Source of the DNA: Lycium barbarum
Lineage: Eukaryota; Streptophyta; Magnoliopsida; Solanales; Solanaceae
Assembly (NCBI RefSeq): GCF_019175385.1
Contig: NC_083345.1
Span: 42,678,098-42,742,097 of the forward strand
Direction: 5' to 3'
Length of the DNA: 64,000 nucleotides
This document shows, piece by piece, positions 56,130 through 64,000 of the stretch. Every line of letters begins with the position of its first letter. Positions within the stretch are counted from its first letter, which is position 1. The notes under the pieces are model-generated. The model was not told where the DNA came from. It did no database searches and saw only the letters and a list, made by a program, of their open reading frames with translations. The translations under genes were made by a program, and so were the position numbers.

Positions 56130-56493
56130 CGTATTGTATCACATATAAGAATTAAAGGTATGTAAAGCTAACCCTTCCTTCTTTTTGGCGTGATCTTTAC
56201 GAAACAAACAGACGACGTATATATGACTCCAGGAAGCTCCTATTCTTAGAGACACTAGGATGGCTAGTGTTCTTGATTCCCAGAACTTATTTTATTATGT
56301 CTCGATACGTGTCTATGATTCCAGAAGTTCTATTTTGATATAATCCATAGTGACATTCGAAGGGTACTTGATATGGCTGTTGTCTTGATTATCAAATGAT
56401 GGTTAATCTTGATTATTCTATCGAGTCTCAGATGTGACATAGTTTGCATATGGTTTCTCACTACTCTGCTCGTGCATGCCTCAATATATCTTT

Positions 56494-56720
56494 CACCGAG
56501 TCCCGAGCCGGGTATGTTTTCGTGCACATTTTCACTGCATTGTTCACCGAGTCCCGGGCCGGGTATGTTTTCGTGCACAGTTTCACTGCATTGTTCACCG
56601 AGTCCCTCATTAGAGGGCCGGGTACGGTATATATATATATATATATATATGATGATGTGATTATGGCGCCAAGGATGGCATGTGATGACTTTATTCACCG
56701 AGTCCCATAATGGGCCGGGA
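56494..56720 (+). repeat. CACCGAGTCCC array in LTR F
   Basis: Four occurrences of CACCGAGTCCC...GGGCCGGG at 56494, 56545, 56596 and 56696. The first three form a 51-bp tandem period. A TA microsatellite (about 56629-56650) follows the third. Confidence 0.9.
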
Positions 56721-56886
56721 ATGATATATGATATTGATATGCATGATTTACATTTCATAAGGCAAGTGTATTTGTATTTTGAATGTCATACTTGCCTCAT
56801 GTGATCCCTATTTCAGTCGTGATCCTCTTTATTGTATTTCCTGCTTTATATACTCAGTACATATCTCGTACTGACCCCCTTTCTCC

Positions 56887-56902
56887 GGGGGGGGGGGGGG
56901 GC
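56887..56902. repeat. G16 homopolymer in LTR F
   Basis: Sixteen G between CTCC and CTGCGG. LTR G has only a short purine-rich equivalent there, so the run expanded in LTR F or is a sequencing artefact. Confidence 0.85.
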
Positions 56903-57159
56903 TGCGGTTCATGCCCGCAGGTACATATACTCGATTTGGCGATCCTCCAGCTTAGGATTTCCGCTCAACTGTCTTGGAGAGCTCCATTGTTTCGGTGCAT
57001 AGACTTTTGGTAAAAATCTTTTGATGTATATATATATGTTTATCCAGGGGTACGGCGGGGCCTTGTCCCGTCATATTTCACTATCGATACTCTTAGAGGT
57101 CTATAGACATATGTGTGGGTTGTGTATAAGTTTTGTTCAGCCGTATCTATATGGTTTGC

Positions 57160-57290
57160 TATGGTATTGATATGTTGTGACAGCCTTGTCGGCTTGCGTA
57201 TGGTATGGATATGTTGTGGCAGCCTTGTCGGCTTGCGTATCATATTGACATGTAGTGGCAGCCTTGTCGGCTTGCGTATCATATTATGTA
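57160..57290 (+). repeat. CAGCCTTGTCGGCTTGCGTAT triple repeat in LTR F
   Basis: Three tandem units of about 37-39 bp around GGCAGCCTTGTCGGCTTGCG. Each core is itself a short palindrome-like AGCCTTGTCGGCT. LTR G has one copy. Confidence 0.9.
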
Positions 57291-57466
57291 TTGGTTAGTT
57301 GTGACTCCTCAGGGGACAGGTTTATGATATGCGGCGTTTTGAGTCAATAGCTTACTCTTGCAAATTCCCATATTATCGTAGTCTCAATGTGATCATATTT
57401 AACAGGTATGCATACGAGTGTCCAGTTTGGGCACTCGTCATGGCCCATGGGGTTGGGTCGTTACAG

Positions 57467-57811
57467 AATGTTTTGACCATCTTAATAACTTGGACTATTT
57501 TGGACTAAAACCCTTTTTCTAAACGCAGGTGGGCTTACGTAGTGTTCTACTTAGGTTGACGCTTTTGGGTTTTAAACTAGGTGTTCTAGTCTGAAACCCA
57601 AAACGCTCAATTTTGGGCAAAACTTTACCACTTTTATTTCTTGAAAGTGTTGTATTTTTTGCATGAAGGGCTAACCTTTTATTGCGGGAATCTAACAAAA
57701 GCGGTTTTTATCAAAACAAATAATATTATATTCACAAGGCGCACTATTAGAACCCGTAGGTCAACCGTATTTTATGGATCCTAAATACCGGGGTGCCTAA
57801 CACCTTCCCCG
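57467..57811 (+). repeat. Remnant of a Tat-type LTR
   Basis: Between LTR F and LTR G. The segment with GGGGTGCCTAACACCTTCCC near 57790-57810 resembles the ATGCCTAATACCTTCCC text of element E's LTR (minus, near 52890). It is probably the sequence into which element G inserted. Confidence 0.5.
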
Positions 57812-58479
57812 TGTCACGACCATAATCGATGGGCCATGACTAGCGCCCGAGTTGGACACTCGTATACTGACCTGTTAGATATAATCAGACTGATAATCAG
57901 GACAATGTGCAAATTTTCCAAAGCATGTTGTAAACGCATAATGCCATACACCAGAATGAACCTGTCTCCCGAGGAGTCACAGTTATCTAAACACAATAAA
58001 ATATGTAAGCCGACAAGGCTGCCACTATACGCGGGAATATCCAAAACGAACTACATCTGTATAACTGACCAAACCATATATACAACCCACACATGTCTAC
58101 AGACCTCTAAGAATATAACAGTGGAATATGATGGGTCAGGGCCCCGCCGTACCCCTGAATGTGCATAAGTCTATTTCAAAAGGATTTGTACCAAAAGGAC
58201 TCAAGCTCCGGAACAGTGGAGCTCTCCAAGCAGCTGAGCATAAGTCCTACACTGGCGGATCACCAAACTGAGTATCGGTACCTGCGGGCATGAAACGCAG
58301 CCCCCGAAGAAAGGGGGTCAGTACGAATATTGTACTGAGTATGTAAGGCTTAAATAACAACATATATGGATATGAAAGGTAACATGGAATGGGAGGGATA
58401 ACTTGTACATCTTAAAATCATATATACACAAGCACCTATTTATATATATATATATATATACACACATATAATATAAATA

Positions 58480-58846
58480 GTAGTGTTGCGGAACGTGCAA
58501 CCCAATCCATAAATGTTAGTGCTGTGGAACGTACAACCCGATTCATAATCATCATATGTTAGTGCCAAGGAACGTACGACCCGATCCATATAAGTTAGTG
58601 CTGAGGAACGTACGACCCTATCAATATAAGTTAGTGCCGAGGAATGTACGGCACGATCCATATAAGTTAGTGCCGAAGAACGTACGACCCGATCCTTATA
58701 AGTTAGTGCCGAGGAATGTACGGCCCGATCCATATAAGTTAGTGCCGAGGAACGTACGACCCAATCCATATAAGTTAGTGCCGAGGAACGTACGTCCCGA
58801 TCTATATAAGTTTGTGCCAAGGAACATACGGCCCGATCCATATATA
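58480..58846 (-). repeat. 36-bp array, ten units, LTR G 3' copy
   Basis: Ten tandem units, plus-strand form GTTAGTGCCGAGGAACGTAC then GACCCGATCCATATAA. Each unit carries CCGAGG and an ACGTAC palindrome. The homologous array in the 5' LTR (63605-63755) has four units. Long open frames on both strands here only reflect a repeat period divisible by three. Confidence 0.95.
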
Positions 58847-59855
58847 CCATGTTCATATACATAATTTAAATAGTATGCAAGAAAGCTCATATGAAAGCTA
58901 CAACTTTATCGGAGTGAAGTAAGGTCGGTAACCACCGATTCATATTATGTAATAACCATTATCGCTATATCTCACCTCGAAGGAACAATTCATAAGGTGA
59001 GATCACCAACAATGAATAGAATCGAGAAAATCATGAAGTAGCTCAACATCTTCATATCATCGTTGAAATCATAACTTGAAACTTTTAAACATAAAATCAT
59101 CATCATCGTAATCCTCATAAAAACATTCTTATCTTTAACATCATAAGAAGCTTTAAGAGTCATAAACTTCTAGCTCTTGGAAACAAGGTGATTATGGAAA
59201 CATGTACGAGATCAGAACATAAGAATCATGCCTTTGAAAGAAAGAGACGAGTCGTAACATACCTGTTCAGCCTCCAACTACCTATGCTTATCCGTCCGAG
59301 CCCGCAAGTCTACATATAAGACCATTCATACTATGATTAGGCCCATTGTTATATACTTATCCTATGCCTTCAAATAAATCTTTCTAGAATCTGCCGAAAT
59401 TTCGGCAACATCTCGTCTGCTTATATGTCTAGCCCGAAACCTCAATTCAGAAACCAACAACAACAACAACAACAACAATACCAACATCAATAACATCATT
59501 TCCAACACTAATATATAGCATAAAACAGCCCACACACTGTTTTCCCAACTTCCGTATCTAACCCACTTACTATACAATTATTTAACCACTCTATCTTCAT
59601 GAATGAACCGGTATTAGCGTAAATGGAATGAGATCCATACCTTATTCTTGTTGAAGTAGCAATATCTCCGATATCCGCTGCAAATCCACGTAAAAATCCA
59701 CCGCAAAACAAGACTACAATCACAACCACACGTTATCCGGCCCAAAACTAATATTCCGCCACTTGAAAATTGCTCTCTTTTTGATATTCTCACACCCTCA
59801 GCTTTTTTTCTGGAATTTTCTGGGGAAAATCTAATGAAAAAGGGGGTTATTACCC

Positions 59856-59863
59856 TTTATATA
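59856..59863 (-). promoter_or_regulatory. Candidate TATA box of LTR G
   Basis: TATATAAA on the minus strand within CTGCTATATAAAGGG, about 430 bp into the LTR. Directly upstream on minus are GC-containing repeats (GTGCTACAGTACTGCTACAG). This is the expected place for the element's core promoter. Confidence 0.55.
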
Positions 59864-60294
59864 GCAGTTTACTGTAGCAGTACTGTAGCACGCGTTTCTG
59901 CTTTGTCAGCCGAACTTGTAACGTCCATAATTCTCTACTACGAAGTCCTATCGATGAGCGGTTTATTGTGTTGGAAACTAGACTCGATGAAATTCATTTT
60001 AGGATTGTGTTTCACTTCAAAACACTTCATATGTTAAGAGATATGCGTCCCTCAAGTTGTACCAAAACTTTCATACAAAACTTCACCCATCCTTTCTCCA
60101 AAGTCGTACTACTCCATTTCTTCCACTCATTTCCTTATAAAACCTTCCGGTATACCTTATATACATCTTTCACTCATTTCATATACTTAATAATGCTTGC
60201 TCCTTACGTTCCAAAGTGGTTTTACTTAACCATTACTCAACGTACTTATGTTTCAAATTTGATAAGGGCTTCTTCGAAGATACGGGGTGTAACA

Positions 60295-60312
60295 TCCTTC
60301 ACCCCTTAAAAA
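60295..60312 (-). other. Element G polypurine region
   Basis: On minus TTTTTAAGGGGTGAAGGA directly before the LTR start TGTTACACC, preceded by CATGGACGAATG, the usual chromovirus 3' context. Confidence 0.75.
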
Positions 60313-61892
60313 CATTCGTCCATGAATGTTGTAGTGCGCCGATACTCAATAGCCTCATTGAATAATTTTTATTCAATTACCATATACTTATACTATAATT
60401 TGGTCAGTTTCGTCCTGTTCTTTCTTAGTCCTTTATCAAATTCATTTGTGAGTCGTATAGTCTTCAATTCTCATGTATAAAAGTCAACTAGTATTTCGTT
60501 CTCATTCTGTCTTCCTTCCTGAGGTTTAAATAGCCACGCCACGGCTACTCGCCGTCCTGCGAGCGTCCTTCCTCTTCGTTTCTCATTTCTTTATTAATGG
60601 ATAACTCCCTTGCTCGAATACAACACTTTCTTTTGTTGACTCCTCCGATGCTATCTTGGCTATCCCTACTTGTACTTGTTGGCTTAGATACGTGCTAGAT
60701 TATCCCCTCATAATTCATCAACCAAGCTTTCCGATTCATCATAAATTTTCTTATACTAATGTCCCGTTGCTTGTTCAGCGTTACTCTGCTATTGACAAAT
60801 CCTTACTCTTAACGGTTACATTTCTTCAACCATTCATCTTAATTCCTTTCCATGATCAGTTATAACCATATACTCAATACGATTTCTTAAATACGTACAT
60901 TCCTAATGTTCCATCACCATCTCTATTATTCCTCGTAGCAGGATTATATATTGCGATGAACCAATAATCATAGTTCGAACTGGTCTATAGCTCACAATAT
61001 CTTCGAGTTCTTGTCAAAACTCTCCCTTTAATTCCTTTGCCTCAAATCTTGCAATATAACTTATAATTATAAAGTTAGGACAATTCTCACTTTACCACAG
61101 CTTCTTTTCCAACATCGGTATGGTATACTTACCCTTGACTTTCTCCTTTTGGTGATCACTTAGTTAACTATCATTCTTTATTGGCTTTCCGAGGTGTCTA
61201 TTCCCATCTGCGGGGCATAACTTTTCGCTGATAGTTCATAGAATTCTATACTACATACCCTTATGCTCAGTATGGTTAGGGACCCATGATATACTTTCTA
61301 ATTTCTGGTGATGCTACTACCTTTCCATCTGCACCCACATCGTTCTTCCTTTCTTTAGAGATCGCCACACCATTTATCGTTAATCCTTTTATGCACTTAG
61401 CTCACTCATCCGAATTCTTCCTTGACTACTTATTTGCATCTCACCTATGCGTTGTAGTTCTTTCAATGTTTTGCCACTTCTTGTTCGTGTCGTGAAATCC
61501 TTGCAAATATACTCTCTTCTTTCTTCTCTTTCCCGTCGCCAAGGGAGGTCCATACTCATGAATATTCCCCGTATATCCTTTCATTTCCTTTCAGCCGAAT
61601 ATTAGTATTCCTTATCCTCATACCATGTCATTGATGTATTACCTCCCGTCTAGCTTTGCTAGTTCATTATCCTCTCGCTTGTCCTTGGTGATTGCTCAAT
61701 TTTTCTTTCTTTCCCTGATGCTATAGCATTAGGACTTTCCACTCTAACCTGCAGTGAGAATAATCACCAATCTACCTTATAACATTTGTCACTTGAACTT
61801 CACTACCCTGTTCGATTAGTGCCCTCAGTATATAGCAATGTCGGTTGCGGGGTCACACATACCAGTTGGCGCAGCCACATATGGGATATCAT

Positions 61893-61964
<72 letters not shown>

Positions 61965-62166
61965 TTACTAACGCCTTGTTTACGAAGTATTTCCAAATAC
62001 TATTCGAATTCATCCTAATTCTAGAGCTGTGATGCACCTCCTTTCTCTTTGCCGATCTAGTCCGCCTTATCCTTCGCGACCTTTTAGGGTTTCCAACCGT
62101 TTCTCATGCTTCCAATTCCCCTTAAGTTACTCAAGCTCCTCATACTTCTCCTACATTTATATTGGT
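60313..62166 (-). other. Element G interior without recognisable genes
   Basis: Both strands are full of stops and no retrotransposon motif is visible. A compound microsatellite lies at 61888-61964: (CATA)n, then about 21 CA, then TA. Confidence 0.6.
61888..61964. repeat. Compound (CATA)n(CA)n(TA)n microsatellite
   Basis: CATA repeats to about 61910, CA repeats to about 61952, then TA repeats. Potential Z-DNA-type sequence, but this is common in plant repeats. Confidence 0.95.
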
Positions 62167-62303
62167 GGGATTTCTTAGTACACTTCTCGGGGGGGGGGGG
62201 GGGGGGGGAGGGGTCACCCATCCTAGTATTACTCTCACCCCAGCACGCTTAACCTTGGAGTGCTAGTGGGATTCAGTGTGCTAGTGCTAGTACGATCGCA
62301 TCC
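62167..62303 (-). pseudogene. 5S rRNA-like sequence inside element G
   Basis: On the minus strand, starting GGATGCGATCGTACTAGCAC at 62303, about 95 bases align without gaps to plant 5S rRNA at roughly 85-90% by eye. This includes the internal Pol III promoter region (GTTAAGCGTGCTGGGGTGAG and TACTAGGATGGGTGACC). After GACC comes an expanded C-run (G20 at 62189-62208), then text that still fits the 5S 3' part (GAGAAGTG...ATCCC). It is therefore nearly full length with a homopolymer insertion that breaks helix and loop. It is a single copy on the same strand as element G, not in a 5S array. Alternatives are a captured 5S pseudogene or a fragment of a Cassandra-type TRIM, whose LTRs carry 5S domains. 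Confidence 0.85.
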
Positions 62304-62892
62304 ACCATACTACGTGACGTTTATCACATGACCTAGAACAAGTTAAAGTTCTAACAGATTCCAATAAATTCTCGTAATGCATCTCCCTCAGGATTAGAAA
62401 GGATCTCTTACTTTTCTGACTAAACAAATGCTATTATGGCCTTTGAAATCCTCACTAATCACTTTCAATCTGTATGTAAGACTACTTTTCATCCTAAATT
62501 TCATAGCTGCCCTCTGGTGGATCCTCCTCCCTAGAAGTCAAAACTCTAGCGGAATCGCCGCGGGGTCCTCAGAGGGATCAATCTCAATGGAGTAGCTAAG
62601 GCTCCTTCAGCTCAGTCCCGGAGCCTGTGGTCCTGAATTTACTCTAGGGGTCTTCTTAACACTTGCACTGTCCGAGGCTGATCTCTTCATCGTTATCAAT
62701 CTGTGCTTACCTACATGAAAAAAGGGTCAGAAGCAATCTTTCCTAGACTCTGGCTCTATCGCACGATCTAGAGTGAGAAAGAGAGCTGACATCCTAAATG
62801 TCATGCAGCTTCATGTTTATAGATGTGGTGCACAACACACTGATAAACAAGACTCTACGAGACACGGTCTGTAGATACTCCCAGGATGAACT
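62304..62892 (-). other. Element G leader with possible gag start
   Basis: On minus an ATG near 62690 opens a Ser/Lys-rich stretch (MKRSASDSASVKKTP) like a chromovirus gag N-terminus, but stops follow within about 35 codons. No capsid or zinc-knuckle motif is present. Confidence 0.45.
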
Positions 62893-62904
62893 GCTCTGAT
62901 ACCA
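62893..62904 (-). other. Element G primer-binding site
   Basis: TGGTATCAGAGC on minus, four bases after the 5' LTR end at 62909, the same initiator tRNA-Met type as A and D. Confidence 0.9.
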
Positions 62905-62908
62905 TTTT

Positions 62909-63531
62909 TGTCACGACCCAAACCGATGGGCCATGACTAGTGCCCGGGTTGGACACTCGTATACGAACCTGTTAGATATAATCAGACTCATACTAAGGAC
63001 AATGTGGAAATTTGCTAAATCATGTAGTAAACTCATAATGCCATACACCAGAATTAACCTGTCTCCCGAGGAGTCACAGTTAACCTAACACAACAAAATA
63101 TGTAAGCTGACAAGGCTGCCACTATACGCGGGAATATCCAAAACGAACTGCATCTGTATAACTGACCAAACCATATATACAACCCACACATGTCTACAGA
63201 CCTCTAAGAATATAAAAGTGGAATATGACGGGTCAGGGCCCCACCGTACCCCTGAATGTGCGTAAGTCTATGTCTAAAGGATTTGTACCAAAATGACTCA
63301 AGCTCCGGAACAGTTGAGCTCTCCAAGCAGCTGAGCATAAGTCCTAGACTGGCGGATCACCAAACTAAGTATCGGTACCTACGGGCATGAAACGCAGCCG
63401 CCGAAGAAAGGAGGTCAATACGAATAATGTACTGAGTACGTAATGCATGAATAACAACATATATGGATATGAAAGGTAACATTGAATGGGAGGGATAACT
63501 TGTACATCTTAAAATCATAGGTACACAAGCA

Positions 63532-63592
<61 letters not shown>

Positions 63593-64000
63593 TTAATATA
63601 AATAGTAGTGTTACGGAACGTGCAACCCGATCCGTAAATGTTAGTGCTGTGGAACGTACAGCCCGATCCATAATCATCATATGTTAGTGCCGAGGAACGT
63701 ACGGCCCGATCCATATATGTTAGTGCCGAGGAACGTACGGCCCGATCCATATATACCATGTTCGTATACATAATGTAATTAGTATGCAAGAAAGCTCATA
63801 TGAAAGCTGCAACTTTATCGGAGTGAAGTAAGGTCGGTAACCTCCGATTCATATTATGGAACAACCATTATCGCAATATCTCACCTGGAAGGAACAATTC
63901 ATGAGGTGAGATCACCAATAATGAATAGAATCGAGAAAATCATGAAATAGCTTAACATTTTCATATCATCGTTGATATCATAACTTGAAACTTTTAAACA
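62909..64000 (-). repeat. Element G 5' LTR, cut by window end
   Basis: Collinear with 57812 onward. It contains a long TA run (about 63534-63588) where the 3' LTR has a short one, and a four-unit version of the 36-bp array at 63605-63755. The rest lies outside the window. Confidence 0.9.
63605..63755 (-). repeat. 36-bp array, four units, LTR G 5' copy
   Basis: Same unit as 58480-58846 but only four copies. The last two units are identical over their full length. Confidence 0.95.

Larger units (their letters stand above)
56130..57466 (+). repeat. LTR F, 5'-truncated
   Basis: Plus-strand chromovirus LTR of the same family as element G. It shares CTCAGTACA...CGTACTGACCCCCTT, CATGCCCGCAGGTAC, GGGGTACGGCGGGGCC, CAGCCTTGTCGGCTT and the end CATGGCCCATGG...GGGTCGTTACA. 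Its first part is missing, replaced by element E. Confidence 0.85.
57812..60294 (-). repeat. Element G 3' LTR (2483 bp)
   Basis: On minus TGTTACACCCCGTATCTTCG (60294) to GGTCGTGACA (57812). It contains a TATA-type promoter, a ten-unit 36-bp array, a TA run near 58443-58461 and a TTG/CAA trinucleotide run near 59456-59478. Confidence 0.88.
57812..64000 (-). mobile_element. Element G: LARD-like chromovirus derivative with 5S domain
   Basis: Minus-strand element. 5' LTR from 62909 running past the window end, primer site 62893-62904, a 2.6-kb interior, polypurine-rich tract 60295-60312, and 3' LTR 57812-60294. I find no recognisable gag (beyond a possible start near 62690), protease, RT or integrase in the interior. 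Long LTRs with a non-coding interior are the hallmark of LARD-type non-autonomous elements. The LTR pair differs by roughly one base in ten in the first 100 bp, older than D and E. Confidence 0.8.

Noticed and set aside
58480..58846. CRISPR-like array of regularly spaced repeats
   Set aside because: The whole unit repeats with scattered differences; there are no unique spacers and the setting is a plant LTR. It is a minisatellite.
58440..58890. Long open frames on both strands over the 36-bp array
   Set aside because: The repeat period is 36 bp, divisible by three, so frames stay open by periodicity. The repetitive peptides match nothing and differ by strand only through the same DNA.
62167..62303. 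Functional 5S rRNA gene
   Set aside because: Single copy, about one base in eight changed, G20 insertion, and lies in a retrotransposon interior, not in a tandem 5S array.

Overview
This window is plant nuclear heterochromatin made almost entirely of nested retrotransposons. It most likely comes from a Solanaceae genome; that assignment is an inference from the repeat families: a hAT MITE with CAGTGGC...CGCCCCTG ends, long chromovirus LTRs with TGTAACGACCC/GGGTCGTGACA ends and a TGGTATCAGAGC primer-binding site, and a Tat-type element with a TGGCGACTC primer site. I see no intact ordinary cellular protein gene. The only host-derived items are a broken ATL-type RING-H2 gene at the left edge and a tRNA-Trp-like gene near 24.2 kb.

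Layout. 0-2.7 kb: ATL pseudogene, a hAT MITE with a perfect 8-bp target duplication, and AT-rich DNA. 2.7-7.7 kb: a dead LINE on the minus strand (DUF4283-type ORF1, then endonuclease/RT). 7.75-23.83 kb: a solo LTR (minus) with perfect AATGG duplications, split by a 13.5-kb chromovirus (element A) that carries three LTRs in tandem. 23.8-27.2 kb: a low-copy island with three MITE-like elements, the tRNA-Trp-like gene and a LINE RNase H fragment. 27.4-31.2 kb: a truncated chromovirus LTR and a Ty1/copia RT-RNase H fragment (minus). 31.9-38.36 kb: decayed chromovirus B, its truncated 3' LTR, and another truncated LTR (C). 38.36-45.18 kb: chromovirus D with similar LTRs but a wrecked interior. 45.18-56.13 kb: element E (minus), a Tat-like element that keeps one intact 741-codon gag, has no recognisable pol, and carries large tandem arrays on the 3' side of gag. 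56.13-57.47 kb: a partial LTR (F). 57.81-64.0 kb: element G (minus), a LARD-like element with 2.5-kb LTRs, an interior without recognisable pol, and a 5S-rRNA-like domain.

Nothing here is a working multi-gene system. The points of interest are the reconstructable order of insertions, a gag-only Tat element with an open gag, a 5S-like sequence inside a LARD-like element, and a recurring LTR design: a GC-rich palindromic box cluster about 450-650 bp from the LTR start, plus a tandem array with CCGAG cores about 650-1050 bp from the LTR end, seen in several otherwise diverged LTR families. Coordinates of degraded domains are by-eye estimates. Names such as Tekay/Del, Tat, TR-GAG and LARD are by resemblance and need database confirmation.
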